A stretch of DNA of 64,000 bases, from NCBI GenBank assembly GCA_030431975.1, contig JAUIHP010000001.1, positions 1 through 64,000 on the forward strand. The letters are read 5' to 3'. The notes beneath the pieces are model-generated. The model was not told the DNA's origin. It saw only the letters and a program-made list of their open reading frames with translations, and searched no databases. The DNA comes from a bacterium. GTDB lineage: Bacteria; Eisenbacteria; RBG-16-71-46; CAIMUX01. Positions 11,600 to 21,314 of the stretch are shown one piece after another. Both the position numbers and the translations under genes were made by a program. Each line of letters starts with the position of its first letter. The first letter of the stretch is position 1.

Positions 11600-12334
11600 A
11601 TGAAAGTGTTCGTTGCGGGGGGAACCGGCGCAACCGGCCGACTGCTGGTGTCTCAACTCCTTCAGCGCGGCGCGTATGTTCGAGCCGTGGTTCGATCCCT
11701 GGACCGGGTGCCGTCCGAGCTTGAGGCCGACGACCGCCTGTCTCTGGTCGAGGGAAACCTGCTGGAACTGAGTGACGCCCAATTTGACGCCTTGGTCTCC
11801 GGGTGTGACGCCGCAGCGTCCTGTCTTGGTCACACGATGAGCTTCCGTGGCATGTTCGGACCACCACACCGGCTGGTGACGGACGCAACACGGCGACTGT
11901 GTCGAGCTTTCGAACGAGCGAACGCGAACGGACCTCGGAAGTTCGTTCTCATGAGCACGAACGCGAATCAGAATCGGGACCTGCACGAACGCCTCTCGAT
12001 TCCCGACAAGCTGGTGATCTCCATCCTGGGTCTGCTGTTGCCTCCACAACAGGACAACGTGGCCGCCGCCGAGTTCCTGCGAACTCAAATCGGTCCGGAC
12101 CATCGCGGAGTGCAGTGGGTTGCGGTTCGACCCGACGGACTGGTGGACGAGCCTGCGGTCAGTGACTACGCCGTCCATCCATCGCCGACTCGAGGAGTGA
12201 TCTTCGGCTCCGGCCGGACGAGCCGCATCAACGTGGCTCACTTCATGGCGAAGCTGATCACCGACGATGACGAGTGGAATCGTTGGAGGGGTCGAATGCC
12301 CGTGATCTACAACGAGGAAACGTCCACGCGATGA
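11600..12334 (+). CDS. NAD(P)-binding Rossmann-fold protein (NmrA/atypical SDR type)
   Basis: The N-terminus MKVFVAGGTGATGRLLVSQL has the glycine motif GGTGATG of atypical short-chain dehydrogenases. It is followed by RAVVRSLDRV, in which the arginine suggests NADP preference. No Tyr-x3-Lys catalytic pair is obvious, as in NmrA/HIM1-like members that serve as redox sensors or isomerase-like enzymes. The 244-residue product has strong GGAGGAG upstream. Its stop overlaps the start of the hexosaminidase gene (ATGA), so the two are coupled. Substrate is unknown. Confidence 0.85.
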   Translation: MKVFVAGGTGATGRLLVSQLLQRGAYVRAVVRSLDRVPSELEADDRLSLVEGNLLELSDAQFDALVSGCDAAASCLGHTMSFRGMFGPPHRLVTDATRRLCRAFERANANGPRKFVLMSTNANQNRDLHERLSIPDKLVISILGLLLPPQQDNVAAAEFLRTQIGPDHRGVQWVAVRPDGLVDEPAVSDYAVHPSPTRGVIFGSGRTSRINVAHFMAKLITDDDEWNRWRGRMPVIYNEETSTR

Positions 12335-13863
12335 ATCTGCCCGGAGTCATTCCCCGCCCTTCGCGATCTCGGGAGACAGAGGGCCACTTCCGGCTTGATC
12401 GCCCGCTCACGATCTTTTGCGAAACGGAGCCATCGCCGGCCGAGCAACTCCGGAGCTGGTTGCGCGAGAGGAATGTCTCGGCAGAGCTGGGAGGTTCACC
12501 CTCCACCGCACAAATCGTCATTGAGCGATCCAGTTCTTCGACTACGCAACAATTCGCCATCGGGCAATCCAGTTCTTCAGGACAAACGTCGGACGGCTAC
12601 CAACTCCGGATCACGCCGGATCGGATTCGTATCTCGAGCGCGGAGGAGAGTGGTGCGTTCTATGCGCTACAGACTCTGCGCCAGCTTCTGCCACTCAAAC
12701 CGACGGACGATGCCTCCCTCCCCTGTCTCGTGATCGAGGATGAGCCGAGGTTCTCGTGGCGTGGACTTCATCTGGACGTGGCCCGCCACTTCTTTCCATC
12801 CGAGTACGTCATGCACGTCCTCGACTGGATGGCCATGCACAAACTGAATCGCTTCCATTGGCATCTGACCGAAGACCAGGGTTGGCGCATCGAGATTCCG
12901 AGCTATCCGAAGCTGACCGAAATCGGTGCGTGGCGGCGCGGCGCTTCGGGTGAGCGCTATGGCGGTTTCTACACTCTCGACGAGATTGCCCGTGTCGTCG
13001 ATCTCGCGCAAAGCCTCCACATCGAGGTCGTGCCCGAGATCGAGATGCCCGGCCATGCCCAGGCAGCTTTGGCCGCCTACCCGCATCTCTCCTGCACCGG
13101 AGGTCCGTTCGAAGTGTGGACGGATTGGGGCATCTCCGACGAGGTCTATTGCGCCGGAAACGAAGATGTCTTCGCCTTCTTGCAGTCGGTCCTGCAGACC
13201 GTTCTCGACGTCTTTCCCGGCGACTACGTACACTTGGGAGCCGACGAGTGCCCGAAACGGCGCTGGAAGTCGTGCCCAAAGTGCCAGGCACGAATGAAAG
13301 CGGAAGGCCTCGCGGACGAAGCCGAACTGCAGAGTCACTTCATGAAACGTATGGCCGGCTTCCTGGCGTCGCGCGGTCGTAAAGCGATTGGCTGGGACGA
13401 GATTCTGGAAGGCGGCGTTCCGGCCGGAACGGTCGTCATGTCCTGGCGCGGCACCGACGGAGGAGTTGCGGCCGCTCGGGCCGGTCACGACGTGATCATG
13501 ACCCCGAACTCGCATGTCTACTTCGACTACAAGCACTCCGAAGACGACGTGCTGGGAAGACTGGGCGTCACTCCGCTCGAAACCGTCTACGGCTTCGAAC
13601 CCGTCCCGGCATCACTCGTCGCGGACAAGGCGAGACGGGTCCTCGGGTCGCAGGCCAATGTCTGGACCGAGGGCATCGAGACCGAAGCAGACTTTGAACA
13701 TCTCGTGTTCCCACGACTTTGCGCTCTGGCTGAGGTCGTCTGGTCCGGGCCCGAAAGAGACTGGACCGACTTTCGTCGGCGTCTGCGTGACCATGGAGCA
13801 CGACTCGACGCGGCGGGCATTCGCTACTTCAGAGATCCGACCGTGTGGTTGCCAGACCGTTAG
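12331..13863 (+). CDS. Beta-N-acetylhexosaminidase (glycoside hydrolase family 20)
   Basis: This enzyme removes terminal N-acetylglucosamine or N-acetylgalactosamine from glycans or peptidoglycan fragments by substrate-assisted catalysis. A GH20b domain (about residues 20-130) precedes the catalytic barrel. Motifs include DVARHFFP, FHWHLTEDQGWRIEI, EIEMPGHAQAALAAYP and the catalytic pair in HLGADECPK (Asp304-Glu305), then WDEILEGG and NVWTEGIET. No signal peptide is visible, so it may act in the cytoplasm on imported or recycled sugars. The ATG at 12331 overlaps the upstream stop. About 510 residues is usual for the family. Confidence 0.93.
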   Translation: MNLPGVIPRPSRSRETEGHFRLDRPLTIFCETEPSPAEQLRSWLRERNVSAELGGSPSTAQIVIERSSSSTTQQFAIGQSSSSGQTSDGYQLRITPDRIRISSAEESGAFYALQTLRQLLPLKPTDDASLPCLVIEDEPRFSWRGLHLDVARHFFPSEYVMHVLDWMAMHKLNRFHWHLTEDQGWRIEIPSYPKLTEIGAWRRGASGERYGGFYTLDEIARVVDLAQSLHIEVVPEIEMPGHAQAALAAYPHLSCTGGPFEVWTDWGISDEVYCAGNEDVFAFLQSVLQTVLDVFPGDYVHLGADECPKRRWKSCPKCQARMKAEGLADEAELQSHFMKRMAGFLASRGRKAIGWDEILEGGVPAGTVVMSWRGTDGGVAAARAGHDVIMTPNSHVYFDYKHSEDDVLGRLGVTPLETVYGFEPVPASLVADKARRVLGSQANVWTEGIETEADFEHLVFPRLCALAEVVWSGPERDWTDFRRRLRDHGARLDAAGIRYFRDPTVWLPDR

Positions 13864-13943
13864 CTTGTTTGAGGCAGATTTGCTGAAAACCCTTTCTCGA
13901 CGTCCGCTTCCGCAATCGATGGGAAGTTTCTTCATCAGCCTGG

Positions 13944-15755
13944 CTAGGGTTCGTCGACCAGACGCATCGCCCGCTCCACCTCTTCTTTGATCCCATACGG
14001 GTCGACATCGACCACCTCGTCCTTCTCATACGAACGCCCGCCGCCGCGTGCCTCCTGGAGACGGGCTTTCTTCTCCTCGTCGATCCAGAAGATCTGCCAC
14101 TCGGTCAGTTGCTGGAACCGCTTCGGCCAGAAGAACTCCGGAAAGCCGACGTGATCCCAGTAGACGAACCGGACGTAGGGAGCCTGGAAGAGCGGCAGGT
14201 AAAAGGCCTCGTCCTGGATCATGGCATCGAGTTGATGCATGGCCTCGATGCGTCGGGCTTCGTCCATGTCGAACCGGTAGATGTCGATCCACTCGTCAGC
14301 CTGCGGGTTGCCGAAAGCCCAGACATTGTTGTTGTTCGTCGTCTCGAGAAACTCGGAGTGGAAGTACTGGTGCGGCCCTGGGAAGAAGTTGGATGTACGG
14401 CTGTAGTGAATGAGTTCGTACTCTCGCTCGAGTCCCCGCTGAAACGCGGTGCCGGGCTCGATAAGGCTGAGCTTGACCTCGATCCCCAACGACTGAAAGC
14501 GCTGCTTCATGATGGTGAAGAACGCCGTCCAGGCGCCGCTGCCATAGGTCAGGGTGAAGCTGGCTCTTCGGCCGTCGCCGTTGACGAAGAATCCTGATTC
14601 GTCCCGCCTCTCGTAACCCGCTTGCGTCAGATGCTCTCGACATTTCTTCGGGTTGAATCCGTAGGGCCGCAGCCTGGGATTCTCATACACCGTACCCTCG
14701 AAGGCCGACACCTTACGGTAGTAGGCGCTGTACATCAGATTCTCATTGAGGTCATCGAAGTCAAAGGCGTACTGGACCGCCTTGCGGAAGTCCTTGTTCT
14801 GAAAGATCGGCTTGGTCAGATTCATGGCCAGGCCATGCATCCCTTGTGGGTAGTCCACGAAGAGACGCTTCTTGTGGATCCACCCCTTCTCGATTCCGTC
14901 GAGGTCGGTTCCCGTGGCCCACTTCTTCGCAGACGTCACGCGATAGAAATCGAGATCGCCCTTCTGGAAGTAGTCATAGGCGCGGTCGATGTCCTGCGCG
15001 ACCCGGATCTCGATGCGGTCCACGTTGTACATCCCCTGGAAGTACCGTTTGTCCGTTCCCCACCAGTCTTCCAACTTCTCGAAGACAACCCGGTGCCCCT
15101 CCACCTGATCCGTGATGACGTAAGGGCCTGGACCGACGGCCGGAGCAAGGTTGTGTTCCTTGATCCAGTTCTCGTTGAGCTCATGGCGGTGTCGCGGCAG
15201 CGGAAAGAGATTCAGATCGTCGAGCGGACGCCAACTCTCCTGCCTTCCGACGACCTGGAGCGTGTGCTCATCCAGCGCCGTAACTGAGCTGAAGTTCTCT
15301 TCCATGTAGTTGTTCCAGAAAGGGTCGACGATGAATTCGCTCTCCAGCATCTCCTTGGCGAACACGAAATCGTCCGCGGTGATCGGCTGGCTGTCGGACC
15401 ATCGAGCGTCCGGATCGAGCTTGTAGAGAACGGTCTTGTTGTCGTCCAGGACCTTCCAGTGGGTGGCCAGGCAGGGAATATGGCGATCGGTGGTCGGATG
15501 CCTGCGAACCAGGGTGAAGTCCGTCGTCTGGGATCGATTCCAACCGGCAAAGGAGTCGTTGGAGTCCGGACCGACGATCCGGAAGGTCAGCGGATAGCTG
15601 GTCATCCAGGTCCGAAAGGTCCCGCCCTTCTTTGCCGCGGGATCTCCGATCGGTGGATCCGTCTCATTGGTCTGCCACTCCACCGTTTCGAGGTCGACCG
15701 CAGTGGCGACGGTGGCAAAGAGCCCGACCAACAGCGAGATCATCAATGGAAGCAT
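13944..15755 (-). CDS. Extracellular solute-binding protein family 5 (YejA/oligopeptide type)
   Basis: A signal peptide (MLPLMISLLVGLFATVATA) leads a 603-residue periplasmic binding protein of the SBP_bac_5 family that delivers peptides or similar solutes to ABC permeases. Typical segments are ATHWKVLDDNKTVLYKLDPDARWSDSQPITADDFVFA, positioned as in DppA/OppA, and YDYFQKGDLDFYR, resembling YejA-like proteins; the C-terminus is acidic and basic. The start was set at 15755, where GGAG lies 8 nt upstream and the signal peptide follows. No permease or ATPase gene is adjacent. The nearest neighbour upstream on the same strand is the TonB-dependent receptor, so outer-membrane uptake could feed this protein. 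Confidence 0.9.
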   Translation of the reverse strand: MLPLMISLLVGLFATVATAVDLETVEWQTNETDPPIGDPAAKKGGTFRTWMTSYPLTFRIVGPDSNDSFAGWNRSQTTDFTLVRRHPTTDRHIPCLATHWKVLDDNKTVLYKLDPDARWSDSQPITADDFVFAKEMLESEFIVDPFWNNYMEENFSSVTALDEHTLQVVGRQESWRPLDDLNLFPLPRHRHELNENWIKEHNLAPAVGPGPYVITDQVEGHRVVFEKLEDWWGTDKRYFQGMYNVDRIEIRVAQDIDRAYDYFQKGDLDFYRVTSAKKWATGTDLDGIEKGWIHKKRLFVDYPQGMHGLAMNLTKPIFQNKDFRKAVQYAFDFDDLNENLMYSAYYRKVSAFEGTVYENPRLRPYGFNPKKCREHLTQAGYERRDESGFFVNGDGRRASFTLTYGSGAWTAFFTIMKQRFQSLGIEVKLSLIEPGTAFQRGLEREYELIHYSRTSNFFPGPHQYFHSEFLETTNNNNVWAFGNPQADEWIDIYRFDMDEARRIEAMHQLDAMIQDEAFYLPLFQAPYVRFVYWDHVGFPEFFWPKRFQQLTEWQIFWIDEEKKARLQEARGGGRSYEKDEVVDVDPYGIKEEVERAMRLVDEP

Positions 15756-15828
15756 GGGGTTTCTCCGTGGTGAATCGGGCACGCGAGTCCAAGACATGAG
15801 GCTAGCACGAGAAAGCGTGTCCGTCCCG

Positions 15829-15966
15829 CGGACGAGTCCAGTCTGACGAGTCGGGCCTGGATGGGTCGGGCCTACGCCAGTCGCGGTCTGCGCGAGTCGC
15901 GGTCTATGCGAGTCGGGTCTATGCGAATCGGGCGGACCTTCGCGACGGGGATGGGCGAGTCGGTCT
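15829..15966. repeat. Degenerate 15-16 nt tandem repeats between receptor and binding-protein genes
   Basis: Read on the minus strand, about eight units start with GACTCG or a near copy (for example GACTCGCATAGACCGC and GACTCGCGCAGACCGC) at intervals of 14-17 nt. The array begins at the receptor stop codon and fills most of the 209-nt spacer. Confidence 0.6.
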
Positions 15967-18010
15967 AGAAGGATCCGCGCAGGAAGACGGAGACCGACCG
16001 ACGAGGTTGAGGCGTCGTCGGCAGAGAGAAGAAGAACTCGTCGAACTTCGATATCTTGGAGTACGACTTGTCGAAGACGTTGCGAACGTCGACACCGACA
16101 CGGACATCCCAGCCGGTACCGAGACGACGTTCGGCAAAGAGATCCGTCGTCCAGACCCCATCCAGTTTCGCACCGGCAAGCTCGGTGTTCGCTTCGTTGG
16201 ACACGACGTGATCGAAGCCCCGGGCAACCAGCCTGATCAGGTTTCGATGGCCGCTCCACTCCGCCCCGAGCAGATAGCTCTGGCGCGGCATGTGGTTGAG
16301 ATCGACGGTGCCTTCACCGTCCGCCGCGGTCTGCGTGCCGTCCGTGAGGGTGTAGTGCCCGAAGAAGGATCCTCGGTTCCAAACGTTGTAGGTACCAGAG
16401 ACGTGGGCGCCCTGGATCGTCGACTCCGCTACGTTGGCGTTTGTCTGGTGAACGACGTTGACTCCGTCGATCTCGATGGGACCACGGAATTCGATCCGCC
16501 AAAGATCCTCGGCCACAGTCCGGAATCCGCTGAGAACGAGACGGGAACGGTCGCTCGGGAACCAGTCCACTCCAAGTTGAAAGGTCTCGGATACTTCCGG
16601 AGCCAGTTCGGGGTTGGGAAGGTGAACGTACTCGCCCTCTTCGATGACTCCCCACCGTTCGTACATCTTGTGCGGCGCGGGCGCGAGATATGCCGTTCCC
16701 CAACTCGCGTGCAGGCGAAGGCCGCTCATCGGATGGATCAGTGCGGCGACCCGCGGGTTCCACTGCTCGTCGAACCGGGAGTCATTATCGAAACGGACCC
16801 CGGCGGTGGCATGGAACCAGGATGTCGGCGTGGCCTCGATCTGACTGAAGGCGCCGACATTTCGGTAGTGAATGTCGTAGGAACCGAGCGGATAGTCGAC
16901 GTCGGTCTTGGGAATGGACTGGAACCACTCCATCAAGCCACCGCTCAGCCAAGTGACCGGGCCTCGCTGCCACTGTACTTCGCTTGAAAGATGAGTGGAC
17001 TCTCCCTTCCAGTAGAAGGAGTGATCCTCAAACTCCTGGGAGCCGGAGAAATCGTAGGAGTAGGTCGATGTCGGTTCGAGCTCGTTTCGGTAGTGCTCGA
17101 CCGCTGCCCTGCCGCTCCAGGCGCCGTCGGTCTCGTGTCTCCAGCCTGCGGTGTAGATGTCCGTGACGAGGTCCCAGGTCGAATTGCCGGAGTAGTCGTA
17201 CAGGGACGGCTGGAATCCGATTCCGTTGTTGCGGCTGCCGAAGAGCCGCAGGTAGCTCGCTTCCAGAGCCCCCGCCTCGAGTTTCGCGTGCAGGCTGTGG
17301 CTTTGCAGAGACGGATCGACCTCGAACTCCCCGAAAGTCTTCGGGTAGGCGTCGCCCAGGTCTTCCTGCTGCGAACTGAAGAAGCCGCCCGTCAGGTGCA
17401 GCGTCGCTTTGTCGCCCAACTGTACCCGGTGGCGCGCCTGAGCCTCGTAGGTTTGACTGGTTCCCGTCCCAAACCACACCTCGGTCGGCGCTGTGTCTTC
17501 GTTGGTTTCGGTGACGATGTTGACGATGCCGCCGATGGCGTCCGCGCCGTAAAGGGACGCAGCCGGGCCGTAGGTGACTTCGACCTGTCGCACGGAAACG
17601 AGAGGGATGTTGCGGAGAAATGTAAACGGTTCGCCGGTCGGGGCGGAGATGCGCTGGCCGTCGAGGAGAAAGAGCATCTTCGTGTTCGCTTCGATGCCTC
17701 GGATCAGGACCTCACTGGCGGCATGCTCGCTGCTCGTCAAGTCCACGACATAGACCCCGGGGAGGTCACGCAGGATGTCGAGAAGGTCGCGGTAGCCGGC
17801 CTCCCGAATCTCTTCACGGGAAACGACCATGGCCATGACCGCATTTTCGAGGACCGGCTTCTCCGTCTTGCTCACGGAGGTGACCGGAATGTTAAGGATT
17901 TCCTCGAGGGAGAGCCCCAGAAGGTCCTCGTCGGTCTGGCCGGCGGCACGGGAGAACAGGCCGAGCAGAAGCCCAGCGACCATCATCGCGATCGACGTAG
18001 CGGGTCTCAT
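15965..18010 (-). CDS. TonB-dependent outer-membrane receptor (BtuB/FepA-like)
   Basis: The signal peptide (MRPATSIAMMVAGLLLGLFSRAAGQ) is followed by SLEEILNIPVTSVSKTEK, a TonB-box-like lead, and a plug domain (about residues 45-160: DLLDILRDLPGVYVV, VLIRGIEANTKMLFLLDGQ, VEVTYGPAASLYGADAIGG). The rest is a 22-strand-type barrel ending in RSVSVFLRGSF with a C-terminal Phe, the usual signal for BAM-dependent insertion. The 681-residue length suits a vitamin B12-, siderophore- or oligosaccharide-type receptor; the substrate cannot be read from sequence. No TonB or ExbBD genes are nearby. It lies upstream of the solute-binding protein gene, separated by a repeat-filled spacer. Confidence 0.92.
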   Translation of the reverse strand: MRPATSIAMMVAGLLLGLFSRAAGQTDEDLLGLSLEEILNIPVTSVSKTEKPVLENAVMAMVVSREEIREAGYRDLLDILRDLPGVYVVDLTSSEHAASEVLIRGIEANTKMLFLLDGQRISAPTGEPFTFLRNIPLVSVRQVEVTYGPAASLYGADAIGGIVNIVTETNEDTAPTEVWFGTGTSQTYEAQARHRVQLGDKATLHLTGGFFSSQQEDLGDAYPKTFGEFEVDPSLQSHSLHAKLEAGALEASYLRLFGSRNNGIGFQPSLYDYSGNSTWDLVTDIYTAGWRHETDGAWSGRAAVEHYRNELEPTSTYSYDFSGSQEFEDHSFYWKGESTHLSSEVQWQRGPVTWLSGGLMEWFQSIPKTDVDYPLGSYDIHYRNVGAFSQIEATPTSWFHATAGVRFDNDSRFDEQWNPRVAALIHPMSGLRLHASWGTAYLAPAPHKMYERWGVIEEGEYVHLPNPELAPEVSETFQLGVDWFPSDRSRLVLSGFRTVAEDLWRIEFRGPIEIDGVNVVHQTNANVAESTIQGAHVSGTYNVWNRGSFFGHYTLTDGTQTAADGEGTVDLNHMPRQSYLLGAEWSGHRNLIRLVARGFDHVVSNEANTELAGAKLDGVWTTDLFAERRLGTGWDVRVGVDVRNVFDKSYSKISKFDEFFFSLPTTPQPRRSVSVFLRGSF

Positions 18011-18422
18011 TCGGGCGGCCTCCTTCCCGTCTCCCTTGATCGGCCCGGAAAGTGAGGGTCATTAGCCCGGAATGCGGGATGGCCGCCATTCTGGGAGGAA
18101 TCACCCGCAGTTTCTTTGGAGTCCACCCGGAAGGAACTGCCTGGTTGTCATATGGGTTTCCCTGACTGCCCAAAGTGGGCCTAAGCAACTACTTGGCAAC
18201 ACCTTGCGAGCAATGAAGCGCAAGTCGATCGGGCTGGCATTCGGAAAGCCCTTAGATGGTGGAAAACCCGTCGGCCGATATTCTTACTGCGTTCGCGGAG
18301 CTCTGAAGCCCGCCACGGTCCCGCCGTCCTTCTTCTGACCAACGACGGTGTGGCCTTCGGACGCCGGCACTCGTCGTCGCCACGTGAAGGGTATGGAGTT
18401 CCCGACGGTAAGGAGGGATCGC
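18011..18422. other. Divergent intergenic region between the receptor and vor genes
   Basis: These 412 nt should hold promoters for the TonB-dependent receptor (leftward) and the vor operon (rightward). I see one short hairpin (GCCCA-AAG-TGGGC at 18168-18180) and the strong AAGGAGG for vorB near 18411. No convincing -35/-10 pair, riboswitch or small gene was found. Confidence 0.5.
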
Positions 18423-19838
18423 ATGCCGAAAGTGGCCAGACCGAAACCGGTTCTCCTCCCGGAGCTTTGCAAGGGATGTGGGCGTTGCATCGAAGCCTGC
18501 CCCAAGCAGTGCATCTCCATGGGAACGGAGATCAACCAAGCATCGGGATTGATTCCCGTCATCATCGATGCCGATGTCTGCAACGGATGCGGACTCTGCA
18601 TCTCGGCCTGTCCGGAACCCTACGGACTTACCGCCGCCGGTTACGAGCTCGAAGATCCGAAGGACCTCTACGGCCATCGTCGGCCGGAGCAGGAAGGCCC
18701 GGTTACCATTCCGGACCAGAGGATCCCGCTTCCTCAATGTGAGCCGTTGGTTCTCAAGGGGACGTATGCCTCGGCGATCGGCGCCATCCTCGCGGGCTGC
18801 CGTCACGTCTTCGGATACCCGATCACCCCATCGACCGAAGGTGCGGAGCTCATGGCGAAACTGTTGCCGCAGCTCCACGGCGCGTTCCTTCAGGCCGTAA
18901 GTGAGGTCGCGACTGTCAACCATATGTACGGATGCGGCGGCGCCGGACTTCCCTGCATGACCTTCACGAGTTCACCGGGCTTCAGTCTGATGTTGGAAGG
19001 CATCTCGTACATGATCGGCGCGGAAGTGCCGACCGTCTTCGTCAACGTCATGCGCGGCGGACCCGGGCTCGGCAACATCGGTCCGGAGCAGGCGGACATC
19101 AAACTCGTCTGTCGCGGGTTGGGCCACGGAAACACACACGGAATCGTGCTGGCTCCGACGACTCCGCAGGAGATGCTGGACCTGACCATGGAAGCCTTCC
19201 AGTTGGCGTTCAAATACCGGAACCCGGTCATCATCGCCGCCGACGGTTATCTCGGTCAGATCACAGGAAGGGTCAACCTCCCCGAGACGATGGTCAAACC
19301 GGGACTCCCCGACTGGGCCGTCTACGGTGACGAAGAGCATCGTCACAACCTGATCAATTCGATCTATCTGTCCGAGCCGAGCCTGGAGAAGCACAACGAG
19401 CATCTCAATGCCAAGTTCTCACTCATGACGACGGAAGAGCAGAGGTCCAAGACCTACAAAGCCGAGGGAGCGCGGATTCTCGTCCTCTCCTGCAACACGC
19501 CCGCGCGAATGGCCAAGGGAGCGGTCGAAAAGCTGCGCCGGCAGGACGTCCCGGTCGGTCTCTTCCAACCCGTCACCCTTTGGCCGTTCCCCATCGACCA
19601 TCTGAAGACTTGGCTCGCGCCGACCTCAGGTACGGATCCCGTCACCGACATTCTCGTGGTCGAAGCCAGCGCCGGTCAGCTCGAGGACGAGCTACGTCTC
19701 GCGCTGAGCCACGCGGGAATTCAGGGAGTGCGACTGCATCACCTCCGCCACATGGGAGGCGTGCTGCCGCAGGAGCCGGAAGTGATCGAGGCCGTCCGCA
19801 ACATTCACTCCAACCAGCCGCAGGAGGTGACGTCATGA
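18423..19838 (+). CDS. 2-oxoacid:ferredoxin oxidoreductase, ferredoxin (delta) and alpha subunits fused (VorB-like)
   Basis: This is half of an enzyme that converts branched-chain 2-oxoacids plus CoA to acyl-CoA, CO2 and reduced ferredoxin. Residues 16-65 hold two [4Fe-4S] motifs, CKGCGRCIEACPKQC and CNGCGLCISACPEP, equal to a VorD subunit. The alpha part follows: YPITPSTEGAELM, QAVSEVATVNHMYG, TSSPGFSLMLEGISYMIGAE, RGGPGLGNIGPEQAD and NPVIIAADGYLGQ, closest in memory to VorB of 2-ketoisovalerate oxidoreductases. The start was set at 18423, after AAGGAGG. Its stop overlaps the next gene by 4 nt (ATGA). The delta-alpha fusion is unusual, since these are separate in most VORs. Assignment to branched-chain over other 2-oxoacids is inferred. 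Confidence 0.88.
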   Translation: MPKVARPKPVLLPELCKGCGRCIEACPKQCISMGTEINQASGLIPVIIDADVCNGCGLCISACPEPYGLTAAGYELEDPKDLYGHRRPEQEGPVTIPDQRIPLPQCEPLVLKGTYASAIGAILAGCRHVFGYPITPSTEGAELMAKLLPQLHGAFLQAVSEVATVNHMYGCGGAGLPCMTFTSSPGFSLMLEGISYMIGAEVPTVFVNVMRGGPGLGNIGPEQADIKLVCRGLGHGNTHGIVLAPTTPQEMLDLTMEAFQLAFKYRNPVIIAADGYLGQITGRVNLPETMVKPGLPDWAVYGDEEHRHNLINSIYLSEPSLEKHNEHLNAKFSLMTTEEQRSKTYKAEGARILVLSCNTPARMAKGAVEKLRRQDVPVGLFQPVTLWPFPIDHLKTWLAPTSGTDPVTDILVVEASAGQLEDELRLALSHAGIQGVRLHHLRHMGGVLPQEPEVIEAVRNIHSNQPQEVTS

Positions 19839-21274
19839 CTACCGCCACCGCCTTCTTCCACAAGTTCGACCGTCACGCGGACGGAAAAGGACTGAAGGGT
19901 GCGACGACGCACTACTGTCCGGGATGCGGCCACGGCCTCATCCACAAGTACATTGCGGAAACGATCGCGGACTTCGGGATCCAGGACCGGGCCATCGCCG
20001 TCTCCCCGGTCGGGTGCGCAGTCTTCCTCTACTACTACATGGACATGGGAAACACCCAGGCCGCCCATGGTAGAGCCCCGGCGGTCGCCATAGGACACAA
20101 GATGGCCAACCCCAACTCGATTGTCATCAGCTACCAGGGCGACGGGGACCTTGCCTCCATTGGCTTGGCCGAGATCATCCATGCAGCACAACTTGGTTTG
20201 CCCATCAGCGTCATCTTCGTCAACAACGCCATCTACGGTATGACCGGCGGGCAGATGGCGCCGACGACTTTGGTCGGCCAGAAGTCGGCCACCTGTCCAG
20301 CCGGGCGCGGCCTTTTCGAGGGCCTTCCGATGCAAGTGGCGGAGATCATGGCGCAACTGAGCGGCACGGTCTTCGTCGAGCGCACGGCACTCTACGACCA
20401 AAAGACGCGAAAGCGAACCCGCAAGGCGATCGAGAAGGCGATCACGCTTCAGATGGAAGGTCGTGGGTTCGGCTTCGTCGAGGTTCTTTCCGAGTGTCCA
20501 ACCCATCTCAAGATGGACCCGATGCAGGCAGAGGCCTGGGTCAGAGACGAGATGACGAAGACCTTCCCCCTCGGAGTTCTCAAGGACGACGACCGCGCGC
20601 CATGGTTCGAGATGAAACCCCCGGAGTTCGATCCGGAGCGCGTCGCCGAGCTCGTCGGAGCGACGAGCGTCGCCCCGGAACGATACTGCACGGAGTTCCC
20701 CGAGCACCTCGCACCGGAAGACGTTTCGCTGAAGTTGGCCGGAGCCGGTGGTGACGGCGCACAAACGGCAGCGATGCTGGTGACCAACGCAGCCATCAAT
20801 GAGGGCTTCGATGCCACTCACATTCCGAGCTACGGCCCGGAGTCGCGGGGCGGCACCTCGTACGCCGATGTTCATGTGGCAAAGGACGAGGTCCTCTCGC
20901 CCGCGTCTCCGTCACCGAACATCCTGATCGCATTCAACGCACCGAGCCTGGCCAAGTTCGGACCGACCGTCCACACCGGCGGAACCATCATCTACGACTC
21001 GAGCGTCATCTCCGAAGTTCCGGAGTTCGCGACAGACGTGAAGGTGGTGCCCGTGCCGTTCACCGAGATCGCACAAAGTCTCGGCAAGGTTCTGGTCAAG
21101 AACGTGGTGGCACTGGGCGCATTGCAGGAGGCAACACACCTACTGGAAGAAGACTCTCTTCTCTTTGCCGTGCGGCGGAGCCTGGAGAGCAAGTGCGCCA
21201 TGATCCCCATCAACGAAGAAGCATTTCGTTGGGGGGTAAAGGCCGTAAAGGAAGGTGTCACGCACTTCGAGTAG
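19835..21274 (+). CDS. 2-oxoacid:ferredoxin oxidoreductase, beta and gamma subunits fused (VorA-VorC-like)
   Basis: The N-terminal half is a thiamine-pyrophosphate beta subunit: THYCPGCGHGLIHKYI with the proximal cluster Cys pair, SPVGCAVFLYYYMD, the cofactor motif YQGDGDLASIGLAE near residue 100, and NNAIYGMTGGQMAPTT. From about residue 300 a gamma subunit follows (LKLAGAGGDGAQTAAMLVT, SYGPESRGGTSYADVHV). With the upstream delta-alpha fusion it makes a complete two-gene VOR. The start is fixed by AGGAGGTGA directly upstream and by the 4-nt overlap. Glycine- and Asp-rich cofactor residues are intact, so the enzyme should be active. It is followed 40 nt later by the ADP-forming acyl-CoA synthetase. 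Confidence 0.9.
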   Translation: MTTATAFFHKFDRHADGKGLKGATTHYCPGCGHGLIHKYIAETIADFGIQDRAIAVSPVGCAVFLYYYMDMGNTQAAHGRAPAVAIGHKMANPNSIVISYQGDGDLASIGLAEIIHAAQLGLPISVIFVNNAIYGMTGGQMAPTTLVGQKSATCPAGRGLFEGLPMQVAEIMAQLSGTVFVERTALYDQKTRKRTRKAIEKAITLQMEGRGFGFVEVLSECPTHLKMDPMQAEAWVRDEMTKTFPLGVLKDDDRAPWFEMKPPEFDPERVAELVGATSVAPERYCTEFPEHLAPEDVSLKLAGAGGDGAQTAAMLVTNAAINEGFDATHIPSYGPESRGGTSYADVHVAKDEVLSPASPSPNILIAFNAPSLAKFGPTVHTGGTIIYDSSVISEVPEFATDVKVVPVPFTEIAQSLGKVLVKNVVALGALQEATHLLEEDSLLFAVRRSLESKCAMIPINEEAFRWGVKAVKEGVTHFE

Positions 21275-21314
21275 AGCTCCCGAGGCAAACCTCCAGGACG
21301 AAGGAAGGTTCTCG

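Noticed and set aside
18011-18200. Possible cobalamin riboswitch upstream of the TonB receptor
   Set aside because: On the minus strand a CAGGGAAACCC-like string loosely resembles the B12 box, but the GCCACTG element and the rest of the conserved core are absent.
18252-18923. Leftward frame of 223 codons over the start of the vor operon
   Set aside because: It lies antisense to the ferredoxin motifs of VorB and has no domain or ribosome site.
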